Program-made: the position numbers and the translations under genes
Source: CAVROP01 sp050012175
GTDB taxonomy: Bacteria > Acidobacteriota > Terriglobia > UBA7540
Assembly: GCA_050012175.1 (NCBI GenBank)
Contig: JBEKHR010000004.1
Coordinates: forward strand, 1 to 64,000
DNA length: 64,000 nucleotides
Direction of reading: 5' to 3'
The notes under the pieces: generated by a model
Seen by the model: the letters and a program-made list of their open reading frames with translations, nothing else
The model's database searches: none
What the model was told of the DNA's origin: nothing
In this document: piece after piece, positions 17,265-25,681 of the stretch
Numbering within the stretch: position 1 is the stretch's first letter
Layout of the letters: each line of letters opens with the position of its first letter

Positions 17265-17741
17265 ATGGTCCTGGCCGCCCTGATCTTGATCCTCTCCACC
17301 GCGTTCTTCTTTTTCTATATGCAGGCCACTTGCCAACGCATCCTGCGCCAGCAATTCGACCGAGAGTACTTCCTAGCCGTTGTCAATGCCAGTAGCCTGG
17401 AGTTCCCTGCGGTGCGCCGGACGTTGGGAGAATTCAACGCGCCCGTCGACTACCCCCGGCTGCGCATGATGCTCAAGTGCGATTTCCTAGCACTTACTTA
17501 CCTGCTCAAGAATGCCGTCAACGTGCACCAGCGCTATTCGGGTAAAGAGCGGTTATTGATGTTCTACTTCCGCCTAGTCTTCGCTTCCCTTATCATCCGG
17601 CATTGGCTCCAAGTGCGTGAAAAACCGGCCCTCCTGAAGCTGACGGCGATTCTCCAGTGCTTCGCCAACGTGGTGGGCCAGCGTGTGAACACCGTTCGCT
17701 TCGCCAACCTGACCGCCGCCGATTGCCTCCTGGAACTTTGA
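17265..17741 (+). CDS. 158-residue membrane-anchored protein of unknown function, copy 1 of 3
   Basis: The ATG at 17265 follows GAGGTAAACG, a good ribosome binding site. The N-terminal 20 residues are strongly hydrophobic (a single helix or uncleaved signal anchor). The rest is a soluble, helix-rich, basic domain with conserved stretches FDREYFL, EFNAPVDYPRLRMMLKCDF and LTYLLKNAVNV shared with the copies at 61049-61525 and 61890-62366. The family is not recognised and there are no catalytic motifs. A cysteine in MLKCDF is kept in all copies. Orientation is probably short N-terminus outside and the domain in the cytoplasm, given the positive residues after the helix. The conserved leader and small ORF upstream are part of the same module. 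Confidence 0.75.
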   Translation: MVLAALILILSTAFFFFYMQATCQRILRQQFDREYFLAVVNASSLEFPAVRRTLGEFNAPVDYPRLRMMLKCDFLALTYLLKNAVNVHQRYSGKERLLMFYFRLVFASLIIRHWLQVREKPALLKLTAILQCFANVVGQRVNTVRFANLTAADCLLEL

Positions 17742-18598
17742 TCCTCGTTCTGGCGCTGTTCCAACTATGCGGGGCAATTCTTCCCCGCTCACCCGCCATC
17801 CCGGCGCTACGCAAAGCTCCGACCGGATCTTTAGGCTCATTTGATTGGAACGGCGGTAACGTAGACCAGTTGTGGGCACGCGCACCGGCAAATAAGGGTG
17901 CCAACTCAACGCCATTGACAATCCCTGGTTCGTTGAACACATCGTCCGCAACCCTACCGACCACCTCAATACCTCCACTGCGGGAGACCTCGTATTCTTC
18001 TCGTAATCCACTACAACTATATTTGGTGTGTTTCCAGTAAGATACAAGCCAAAAGCGAACAATAGGCGAAAGTGTCGAAGCTGACTGCTTGGGAATCTCT
18101 ATACTAACCAGGAATGAAAGAAGTTTGGTTTTCCCTTGTTCCAGGGCCGGTAGTGATAGCAGCCGGCCTCCGTCCTACCGAGGCAGAGAAACAGGGGATT
18201 AAGGGAAGACTAAATGCGTGCCGTAAGTCGATCCCATCAACAACTGACCGCATTTGGATCTTTCCCGGAATGGTTTCTCTGCAAGCTTGTAAGCAAAGGG
18301 CCGGCGTATCCAGCAGCATCCTGGCCCATGGCCGGTAGTAGGAACCAGCCAGCTGCGCACATTTAGACAGTTAGTGGAAATAGAATGAAGCTGACCAAGA
18401 AGCAACTATCCGCCAGTTACGTGACGCAATCAACGGCTGCCACAGGTGGGATCACCAACAGCGGCGCAGCCAACCATGGAGATTTCCTCCGAGTTTCACG
18501 TTGTCAAGAGTGTGGCAAAGCTACGTCGAGCCGCCGGAAAGACAGGGCTTGCCCCCACAAACGGTAGCTTGATTCTTCTCTTCAGCTTGTTCAGGGCC
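17742..18598. other. Intergenic region, 857 bp
   Basis: 17742-17822 matches the sequence following the second copy of the 158-residue gene (61526-61601), so it belongs to the repeated module. The remainder has short open frames on both strands but no recognisable gene, RNA or terminator. Confidence 0.4.
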
Positions 18599-20758
18599 CT
18601 ATTTCTTCTTCAGAATGATGACGGTGCCGAGCTGGTCAAGGACAGCCTCCGTCACTTTTCCCGAGGCATCGCGCTTGAACTCGATCGTAACGCCGCTGAA
18701 GTCTGCGAGCTGGAAAGTGGTGCCACGCTTCGGGTTTAACTGGTAGTCGGGCTGCCCGGGAACGCTGGCAACGAGGGTGTGATCGCCACGGAGCGTAACT
18801 GTCAGCGGTACCGGAACTCCGGGAAGCTCGTACTGACCAGAGAAGGCCTCGACGAAACTGCGCTCGGTGAGTTGCTTATCGGGCATGCGCGTGAAGAGGA
18901 TGTCCTTCACGCTGGCTTCGAGCGGCATAGACAGGCTGGAGATGTCCCCGTTGATGTCCGTAAGGAACATCACCTTAATTTTCTCGAACGGGTCGAGTGG
19001 ATCCTCCGGTACTTGGAAGACGTCGTAATGATAGTGCTTCAGAGGTTTGCTGACCTTGTTGAGCGTCAACTTGAAGGCATCGCCGTCGGGGGCGATGGTG
19101 ACAATGCCATAGCCGGGATTCGAGTAATCCCCGACGTAGTCTTTCAAGTCGCGGGAGGGATGCGTGCCGTGCTTTTGCGGAATGTAGCCTTTGTTTTTCG
19201 CCTCCTGCTCCGACTCCTTCCCTTTCTTCTCGGACTCCAGGAATCGCTGGTTCCATGGGACTGGGTCGAGCCCGAGTAAGCGGTCGAAGACGTTAAAAGC
19301 GACGATGTTCGGCAGGGGATTTCCATCGAGATTGGTGAATACGATGACGCCGATCTTGTCGGCCGGTAGGAACGATAGCTCGGCACTGAAGCCGTCAATG
19401 TTTCCGCCGTGCTCGACCGTTTTATGCCCACGGTAAGAAGAAATGAAGAAGCCCATTCCGTAGCTGCCCTCACCGAGTTCTTTGTAGGGCGGCGCGCCCT
19501 GTATGGTCATCTGCGGAGTTTGCATCTGCACGGCGTTGTTTTCAGAAAGAAGCTGTTTGCCTTCCAACTTCCCCTGATTCATGTGGAACAGCAGATACTT
19601 GCTCATATCAGCGACATTACTGTTGATTTCGCCGGCCGGACCCATGGCGCAACGGTCCGGGCATTGCGGATAGAAGGGGATATGCTTCAATTCGGCCTTT
19701 AAGTCGCGGCCTTTGCGATAGGGCTGGGCAAAGTCCGCGCTATTCTGGGTATCCCGCTCGGACAAATTCGTGCCGGTCATTCCCAGAGGTTTGAAGACGC
19801 GCTGGTTGACAGCATCCTCCCAGCTCGTGTCGTTTAGCAGTCCGGCAACGTATCCCGCAGTCATGAACATGAGGTTGTTGTACTGGAACTTGGTGCGGAG
19901 GGGCTTGCTTGGCTCAAGATACTGCAGGCGCTTGAGCAAGTCCTCGCGCGAGAAATCAGATGAGTACCAGACCAGGTCGTGGCGCGGCAAGCCGGAACGA
20001 TGCGTAATCAAGTCGCGCACCACCATCTCCTCGGTTAGCGCCGGGGTGTACATCTTGAAGGTGGGTAGAAAATCGCGGGCGGGCTTGTCCCAGTCCAATT
20101 TGCCTTCGTCCATCTCCATGCCAAGGGTGGTCACGGTGAAGGATTTCGTGATCGAGCCAATGGCAAACAGTGTATTCGGGGTCACCGGCAACTGCTTTTC
20201 TAGGTCGCGGTAGCCATAGCCCTTCAGGAGAATTACTTTATCGCCCTGCACAACTGCGATGGCTAGGCCCGGCACCTTCCAATCTTTCATGGCCTGAGTG
20301 ACGAATTCGTCGAGCCCGTCGAGGCTCGGCTTTGCTGTCGGCGTGGCCGTCGCGGCGGGCGCTGGTACCGAGGCCGATTTGCGTTCGAGAAAGAAAGGAT
20401 ATGTACGCCCAGCCTGCGAGAAGTTCCCGCTGACTTTGTCGCCTTCTAGCTTGCCGTCGAAAACAGCCAGGCCGGGGCCAGCGGGAAGCTCGAAATGAAC
20501 CTGTGGCGCCGCGAATCGCACGGCCTGGAGCGGCACTCCCTGAGCACCTTGCTGCGGGATATCGATGTTGGCCTGCCACGCTGCACCGGCGCTCTTGAAA
20601 TCAATCCGGATCTGCAAGGCCGTCCCGGGTAGTTCAATCGCGCCCTCCCAGTGGCCCTCCAGACCCGTTTGGGCCGATAGGGCAACTGGCCAAACTAGAG
20701 CGCACGCAGCCATAACCAAGGCGATCAAGAAACCGGGCCTGTGCAAGGAAATATGCAT
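18599..20758 (-). CDS. Secreted serine hydrolase of the beta-lactamase/CubicO family
   Basis: 719 residues from the ATG at 20758, chosen because AGGTG lies just upstream and a clean signal peptide follows (hydrophobic core, ending near SAQ, residue 30). Residues 31-128 form a beta-rich domain. The class C beta-lactamase-like fold begins near 145, with catalytic SITK (S202, K205), the YNN tyrosine motif (Y293) and HGGN near residue 455 in the place of the KTG box. The C-terminal 200 residues look like DUF3471-type beta domains. CubicO proteins act on peptides, esters or D-amino-acid bonds in the periplasm or outside the cell; the exact substrate cannot be told, and antibiotic resistance should not be assumed. 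It is transcribed alone, behind a perfect TATAAT at 20836-20841. Confidence 0.88.
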   Translation of the reverse strand: MHISLHRPGFLIALVMAACALVWPVALSAQTGLEGHWEGAIELPGTALQIRIDFKSAGAAWQANIDIPQQGAQGVPLQAVRFAAPQVHFELPAGPGLAVFDGKLEGDKVSGNFSQAGRTYPFFLERKSASVPAPAATATPTAKPSLDGLDEFVTQAMKDWKVPGLAIAVVQGDKVILLKGYGYRDLEKQLPVTPNTLFAIGSITKSFTVTTLGMEMDEGKLDWDKPARDFLPTFKMYTPALTEEMVVRDLITHRSGLPRHDLVWYSSDFSREDLLKRLQYLEPSKPLRTKFQYNNLMFMTAGYVAGLLNDTSWEDAVNQRVFKPLGMTGTNLSERDTQNSADFAQPYRKGRDLKAELKHIPFYPQCPDRCAMGPAGEINSNVADMSKYLLFHMNQGKLEGKQLLSENNAVQMQTPQMTIQGAPPYKELGEGSYGMGFFISSYRGHKTVEHGGNIDGFSAELSFLPADKIGVIVFTNLDGNPLPNIVAFNVFDRLLGLDPVPWNQRFLESEKKGKESEQEAKNKGYIPQKHGTHPSRDLKDYVGDYSNPGYGIVTIAPDGDAFKLTLNKVSKPLKHYHYDVFQVPEDPLDPFEKIKVMFLTDINGDISSLSMPLEASVKDILFTRMPDKQLTERSFVEAFSGQYELPGVPVPLTVTLRGDHTLVASVPGQPDYQLNPKRGTTFQLADFSGVTIEFKRDASGKVTEAVLDQLGTVIILKKK

Positions 20759-20835
20759 CGAACACCTCGTCATTTTCGATTTATTCTGCGGGCCCGAAAA
20801 CATGTTGTTCGAATACCCGCTCGTCGTGACCCAAC

Positions 20836-20861
20836 ATTATAACCCACAGTTCGACTGGGTT
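20836..20861 (-). promoter_or_regulatory. Putative promoter -10 box with overlapping palindrome for the serine hydrolase gene
   Basis: On the minus strand a perfect TATAAT lies at 20841-20836, about 80 bases before the ATG. The -35 is weak (TTCTAA at 18 bases). The spacer holds the dyad AACCCA-N9-TGGGTT (20841-20861), placed where a repressor could block RNA polymerase. Confidence 0.5.
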
Positions 20862-21137
20862 AGAAAACTACACATTTCTAACGCCATGAGTGGAAATCAA
20901 CAAGCCCAATCTCGAGGGTTTCTACGGGAGCGATTCTGGGCAGGTTTTCTAACACCGCTGCCATAGCGGTGTGGTGGAACACTTTTCTTTCGGTCGAGTC
21001 GACCAGCACGAGATCAAGCCGTGGCGACTCGCCCGGCAGCAGAAGTGTAGTGCCAACTCCCTCTGGACTACAGTGCGGGAAAACCAACCGACGCTGTGAG
21101 GCTTGGCAGTGAGATAGATCGCATGCCGGACAGCTAA

Positions 21138-21638
21138 GTCTCCACGACGACCGTACACATTCTTCTGAGACTTGAGGGGTGCTTCGACAACAAGTTCGAA
21201 ATCCGCTTCAGGACGCAACGCCCCAGGGCGGACGGCAAGGGGCTGGTAGACGATTTTGATGTCGAGGTCCGCAACAAGGATCTGGACCGTACGTGCCTCG
21301 TGGATGAGCTTTCGGGTGGGCAGTTCGTTTTGGTCAACGAAGCCGTGAACCTAGGCATCGCGATCTACAACATGCGGCAAGGTGAGGGCTTTCGTTACGA
21401 AACGCTGTTCCGGGACGAAACGGTGGGAGCTCTGGATGCTGTCAATGGCAAGGAGTACGTGCGCATGCTTCGACGAGCTATGGACCTGGGTGGATTCCAC
21501 CAAGTCATCTTTATCTGCCATACGCCACTCGTTTGGGAATTGGCGGATGGCCTCCCCGTTCTCCCGGCGGCACCACCTGCCCGCGCATCCGGTATCCTGC
21601 CTGCGGGAACTGGCGAATGCACCCAAACCTCTCGGTGA
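21138..21638 (+). pseudogene. SMC/Rad50-like ATPase, C-terminal remnant
   Basis: An open frame from 21138 (after a TAA at 21135) encodes the end of an SMC/SbcC-type ABC ATPase head. It has DELSGGQ (the ABC signature), then NMRQG and LFRDETVGALD (a Walker B and D-loop equivalent, with Asp-Glu kept), and IFICHTPLVWELAD (the H-loop histidine). The Walker A half, the coiled coil and a start codon are absent, and the last 30 residues after LADGL are Pro/Ala-rich read-through. Intact relatives clamp or cut DNA ends. Here only about 140 codons of the 3' part survive, so the fragment should not be functional. The GTG at 21300 is merely internal. Confidence 0.7.
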
Positions 21639-21799
21639 GTCAAAGCTGGGCGTCCCCACCGGAGTGGATACGCGCGCCGCGGGCGAGGCTTCGCACGAAT
21701 TCATCTCTCGTCTCAGAGAGGCTTCTATTCGACCAATCCCATTCGATCCACGGCCGACCAGTTTCCCGGCTATCCCATCGCGCTAGTCGCCAGGAGACT

Positions 21800-22228
21800 T
21801 CACTGTTTGCATACGGGAGCGCTGTCCGTGAGTGAGTCAACCAATGGGGTCCGGCAGGCTCCGTAGCGCTCGATCACGAACTGATCGCCGACCGTGGTTC
21901 CGCTCTTGAAAATCGTGTGAGGCGGAAGCTCGATGACGCTTTCGGCACGAAAGTACGGCCGCGTGATGGAGAATGGCCGGAGCAATTCGTGCAGACCGAC
22001 GACCTTGAAGTCCTTGTCAAGCAGCACCACATCGATGGAGAAAAGCATACCGAACGTGTGGATGAAATTGCAGGGCACGATCCAAACACCGCCCTCTGGC
22101 TCCAGGGACCGCTTGCCGAGAAGTCCAACCATGCGGGTCAAAACCGAGTCAGCCACTTTGACCTGGAAGGCCAAAAAAGTTTCCTTCGTTTGGTTGTAAA
22201 CATAGACAGTACTGCGCTTCTCAGCCAT
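21800..22228 (-). CDS. DUF192 family protein, last gene of the tad operon
   Basis: 142 residues. The ATG at 22228 is preferred over the in-frame ATG at 22249 because GGAAGGAA lies eight bases upstream. Residues about 15-130 match DUF192: LADTR-type opening (here VADSVLTRMVGLLGK), the central GGVWIVPCNFIHTFGMLF..DVVLLD block and VIELPPHT near the end. The family is a small beta barrel of unknown function. It often sits in or next to Tad loci in soil bacteria, so a role in pilus biogenesis is plausible but unproven. There is no signal peptide; many relatives have one. It follows the 32-residue peptide gene by 47 bases in the same direction and is probably the distal operon gene. Confidence 0.82.
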   Translation of the reverse strand: MAEKRSTVYVYNQTKETFLAFQVKVADSVLTRMVGLLGKRSLEPEGGVWIVPCNFIHTFGMLFSIDVVLLDKDFKVVGLHELLRPFSITRPYFRAESVIELPPHTIFKSGTTVGDQFVIERYGACRTPLVDSLTDSAPVCKQ

Positions 22229-22275
22229 GCATGATTCCTTCCCCGCCACATCCGTCCGCGAGTCGCGATCCGAGT

Positions 22276-22374
22276 TTAGCGAGGCGCCTTTCGCTTGATT
22301 CTATAGATCAAAATGATGGCCACGGCCACGGCGAGAATTGCCGCAACCACACGAATCAACGTAACGTTGTCCAC
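22276..22374 (-). CDS. 32-residue single-helix membrane peptide in the tad operon
   Basis: A GTG-started frame of 32 codons lies between tadC and the DUF192 gene. The ribosome binding site is strong (GGGAGGTGGGTT, six bases of spacing). The peptide has a short N-terminus (MDNVTLIR), a central hydrophobic helix of about 17 residues (VVAAILAVAVAIILIY) and a basic tail (RIKRKAPR), the layout of an inner-membrane peptide with a cytoplasmic C-terminus. Length, ribosome binding site and operon position all support translation. Function unknown; it could be a subunit or regulator of the Tad platform TadB/TadC. Confidence 0.65.
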   Translation of the reverse strand: MDNVTLIRVVAAILAVAVAIILIYRIKRKAPR

Positions 22375-22408
22375 AACCCACCTCCCACCTTAACAGTACA
22401 GTTAACTC

Positions 22409-23311
22409 CTACTTAAGAAACTGGCCAAAATTCCTAATGAGAGTTATGACCGCCGGCGCCAGGGTTACGATGAAGATACTGGGAAAAATGAAGATAACGA
22501 GAGGGAAGAGCAGCTTAATCGTCGTCTTGGCGGCAAGCTCCTCCGCTCGTTGTCTTCGTTGAGTACGCAAGGAATCGGAAAATACTGCCAGCGATTTTGA
22601 GATTGGTGTTCCAAAGCGTTCCGTCTGCACGAGCATGTTGACGAAGGATCGGACGCTCTCAAGGTCGACTCGGTCTGCCATGCTGCGCCAAGCCCCGATG
22701 CGAGGGTTGCCAGCCCGCTGCTCCAGGTTGATCTGAAGGAGTTCTTCGCTCAACTGGCGGTGACCGAGATGCAGTTCCTGGGCGACTCTCACGATGGCTT
22801 GATCCAGTCCCAGCCCAGCGTCCGTACAGATCGAAAGGAGGTCCAATGCGTCGGGAAGGCTGAGTTGGATGCGTTCACGCCTTTTCTTGATGGCACGGCT
22901 GAGCCAAAAGTCCGGAGCTAAGAAAGCCAGCAATAAAGCTACGACAAACCAGAGGATGATATTGTCCTTCACGAAAAAGGCGACCCCCGCTCCAGCGACT
23001 ACTGGCAGAGTCAACTTCACGCCTAAGAAGGTGTCGGCATGAAAGGGCTTTCGGTAGCCAGCAAGCATGAGGCGGCGGACAATTTCGGGATTGGGGGGGC
23101 CGCCGAATAACCTGCGGATCGATCCCAGCGGTCTGGTCAGGCTCTCGGCACTAAATCGCCCTCGTTGGAGACCCACATCCTCTGATCGGTATGCCCGAGA
23201 CGTGACCTTGCCCAACAGTTCAATCTGGCGAGAGGGGGGGGCAAACAACAAGAAGATTGCGAAAAAAGTGATCGAAAGTCCGATTCCAATGGCGATGATC
23301 AGGAGATTCAT
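22409..23311 (-). CDS. tadC: TadC-like inner-membrane platform protein of the Tad pilus
   Basis: 300 residues from the ATG at 23311, four bases after the tadB stop; the frame is open a little further upstream inside tadB, but a hydrophobic start (NLLIIAIGIGLSITFF) fits the family. It has a type II secretion F domain (about 150-275) with LPDALDLLSICTDAGLGLDQA and ERFGTPISKSLAVFSDSLR, plus N- and C-terminal membrane helices. TadB and TadC form the platform in the inner membrane on which the CpaF ATPase drives Flp pilin extrusion. It is in the main tad operon between tadB and the 32-residue peptide gene. Length and motifs are normal for the family. Confidence 0.93.
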   Translation of the reverse strand: MNLLIIAIGIGLSITFFAIFLLFAPPSRQIELLGKVTSRAYRSEDVGLQRGRFSAESLTRPLGSIRRLFGGPPNPEIVRRLMLAGYRKPFHADTFLGVKLTLPVVAGAGVAFFVKDNIILWFVVALLLAFLAPDFWLSRAIKKRRERIQLSLPDALDLLSICTDAGLGLDQAIVRVAQELHLGHRQLSEELLQINLEQRAGNPRIGAWRSMADRVDLESVRSFVNMLVQTERFGTPISKSLAVFSDSLRTQRRQRAEELAAKTTIKLLFPLVIFIFPSIFIVTLAPAVITLIRNFGQFLK

Positions 23312-23315
23312 AGCA

Positions 23316-24272
23316 TTACACTTTGACCTTGGTGATATTCCGGACCACAAGAATGCCGATTGCCATCAAAATTAGACCCGCATAAACGAAATGCAGCCCC
23401 AAAGGGTCTGCCCACAGCTTCCTTTCGTATTCAGGGTTCAACAGAGTCAACAGAAAGAACATGGCGAATGGCATCACACACAGGATCCAACCGCTCAGTC
23501 GACCCTGAGCCGTATAGATTCGTACCTGTCCCTTAAGTCGCATGCGCTCCCTCATAATGAACGCCGCCTTGTCCAGGATTTCGGCGAGATTGCCTCCGGT
23601 TTCTTTCTGAACGAGAAGCGCCGTCGCGAGGAAGCGGACGTCCTCAATGGGCACCCGATTAGCCAGATTAAGAATCGCCTCGCGCACCGGAAGCCCTAGG
23701 TTCTGTTCTTCGAAAACGGTGCGGAATTCTGAAGCGACAGGTTCTGGAGTTTCCTGCGAAACCATCTCAATTACGGAAGTCACGGCATGTCCGGCTCTCA
23801 GGGCCCGAGACATCAGGTCAATCGCGTCGGGAAGGAATTCTTCGAAGTGCCGGAACCGGGCCTGCCTCTGCCAGAACAAATATGCGTACGGCGCGGAGCC
23901 CACAGCAACTCCCACGAGCAGATCTAACGGAAGAGCTGGTGTGAACAAGCTTGCTGCCCACCCCGCCACGATAGCCCCCACGAGCGACGCGAGAAGTAGC
24001 GGAGCGACGGTCCAATTGCGACCAGCTTGCCTTATCAGGTGCCGCAGGTTCAGAATGCCCGGAATACGCTGCAACAAATCGTTCAGCAGGGGAATCGAAC
24101 TGAGCTCTTCCTGCCTCAGAATTGTGGCATCCTCGGTGTCAAATCCGTATGTTTTTCCGATGCTTGACAAATGCCGCTGAATATCGGCTTCGGCTTTGGT
24201 CGGCCTTGAGACCCAAACCAGAACACCGAACGTCATGACCAAAAGCAAAGCGAATAGCAGCACGAGAGACAT
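23316..24272 (-). CDS. tadB: TadB-like inner-membrane platform protein of the Tad pilus
   Basis: 318 residues, with GAGG seven bases before the ATG. It has an N-terminal membrane helix, a cytoplasmic stretch, two helices (about 85-125), the type II secretion F domain (about 145-270; FLPDAIDLMSRALRAGHAVTSVI, then LPVREAILNLANR and ETGGNLAEILDK) and C-terminal helices. It is the partner of TadC in the pilus platform that couples to the CpaF ATPase. Eighteen bases separate it from the cpaF stop, and it is tightly followed by tadC. Nothing unusual was noted. Confidence 0.93.
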   Translation of the reverse strand: MSLVLLFALLLVMTFGVLVWVSRPTKAEADIQRHLSSIGKTYGFDTEDATILRQEELSSIPLLNDLLQRIPGILNLRHLIRQAGRNWTVAPLLLASLVGAIVAGWAASLFTPALPLDLLVGVAVGSAPYAYLFWQRQARFRHFEEFLPDAIDLMSRALRAGHAVTSVIEMVSQETPEPVASEFRTVFEEQNLGLPVREAILNLANRVPIEDVRFLATALLVQKETGGNLAEILDKAAFIMRERMRLKGQVRIYTAQGRLSGWILCVMPFAMFFLLTLLNPEYERKLWADPLGLHFVYAGLILMAIGILVVRNITKVKV

Positions 24273-24290
24273 AAGAAAACCTCGGCAGAT

Positions 24291-25631
24291 CTAGACTTGA
24301 TAAGAATGTTCAAACATGCTTGCTGGCAAAGTAATGCCAGAGGCTTTTAGCTTTTCCGCGAACTTCGGACGTATGCCCGTGGCTGTAAACTGTCCGAGTA
24401 CACGTCCGTTGGGTCCCACACCTCGTTTTTCAAACAAAAAGATCTCCTGCATGCTCACGACGTCTTCATCCATGCCCGTGATTTCCACCAGATGCGTCAC
24501 TCTCCGTGTCCCGTCGCTCATACGAGCCAGTTGGACGACAATAGTGATTGCGGACGTAATCTGTTGGCGAAGGGCCTTTTCAGGAAGATTCAAGTTAGCC
24601 ATCAGCGCCATGGTCTCCATGCGAGAGATCGCATCACGAGGACTGTTGGCATGAATAGTTGTGAGCGAGCCGTCATGCCCCGTGTTCATAGCTTGGAGCA
24701 TGTCCAGAGCCTCTTCGCCACGAACCTCGCCTACGATGATCCGGTCGGGCCGCATTCGCAGGCTGTTAATCACGAGTTGGCGCTGTCTCACTGCGCCTTT
24801 GCCCTCCACGTTGGGGGGGCGGCATTCGAGGCGGACGACATGGCGTTGCTTGAGCTGCAGCTCAGCCGAGTCTTCGATCGTAACGATTCTTTCTTTTTCA
24901 GAAATGAATCCGGAAAGCACATTGAGAAAGGTTGTTTTACCGGCGCCGGTCCCCCCGGAGATGACCATGCTGAGCCGTGCTTTCACCGCCCCCTTGAGAA
25001 TCTCCAGCATGGGCGGTGTCAGGGTTCGGTTTACTATCAGATCGTCCGCCGTCAGGGGCACATGGCCGAAGCGCCGGATTGACAGTATGGGTCCGTCGAT
25101 CGCCAGGGGCGGGATGATCACATTAACTCTTGAGCCGTCCGCCAGGCGCGCGTCCACCATCGGCGAAGATTCGTCGACCCTGCGACCAACCGCGGCGACG
25201 ATCTTATCAATGATGTGCATCAGGTGAGCGTCATCCTTAAACTTTACGGCGGTTTCTTCCAGGATCCCCTGGCGTTCTACATACACTTGCTTGTGGGTAT
25301 TGACGAGGATGTCATTAAGGGTCGGATCTTGCAGGAGGGGCTCCAGTGGACCCAACCCGAAAACTTCGTCAAGCACCTCGCGAGCCAGTTGCTCGCGCTC
25401 CGGCGCGCTCATCGGGGTGCCAAGCCCCGAAACGAGTTCCTGGATGACCACAAAGACCTGGCCTCGAATGCGGCCGTCGCGCATTGAGGCAATCCGCTCC
25501 AAATCAACTTTGTTGAGTAGATCCCGATGCACCGCGGACTTGAGTTCCTGGTAAACTTTGAAGGGAATGCCTATTTTTTTCTTCTCGTCACTTCCCGATA
25601 ATGTCTCAGCCTGGTTTGTGATTGTTCCCAT
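24291..25631 (-). CDS. cpaF: CpaF/TadA hexameric secretion ATPase of the Tad pilus
   Basis: 446 residues from the ATG at 25631; an in-frame TTG six codons earlier is less likely because GGGAGAA is well placed for the ATG. It is a type II/IV secretion ATPase. The N-terminal helical domain (to about 150) is followed by the RecA-like core with Walker A GGTGAGKTT, the Asp box ERIVTIEDSAEL, the Walker B-like RIIVGEVRGEEALDMLQ and the His box MNTGHDGSLTTIHAN. In the Tad machine it hydrolyses ATP under the TadB/TadC platform to extend, and in some species retract, Flp pili. It lies 50 bases after cpaE. All catalytic motifs are intact. Confidence 0.95.
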   Translation of the reverse strand: MGTITNQAETLSGSDEKKKIGIPFKVYQELKSAVHRDLLNKVDLERIASMRDGRIRGQVFVVIQELVSGLGTPMSAPEREQLAREVLDEVFGLGPLEPLLQDPTLNDILVNTHKQVYVERQGILEETAVKFKDDAHLMHIIDKIVAAVGRRVDESSPMVDARLADGSRVNVIIPPLAIDGPILSIRRFGHVPLTADDLIVNRTLTPPMLEILKGAVKARLSMVISGGTGAGKTTFLNVLSGFISEKERIVTIEDSAELQLKQRHVVRLECRPPNVEGKGAVRQRQLVINSLRMRPDRIIVGEVRGEEALDMLQAMNTGHDGSLTTIHANSPRDAISRMETMALMANLNLPEKALRQQITSAITIVVQLARMSDGTRRVTHLVEITGMDEDVVSMQEIFLFEKRGVGPNGRVLGQFTATGIRPKFAEKLKASGITLPASMFEHSYQV

Positions 25632-25681
25632 GAGGTTTGATTCTCCCAACTGTCAGCAAGACCCTTTTCGGAAGCCGGCTT

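Noticed and set aside
17574..18062. Minus-strand 162-codon frame overlapping the first 158-residue gene
   Set aside because: Overlaps the conserved gene antisense; the homologous frames at the other copies are broken differently.
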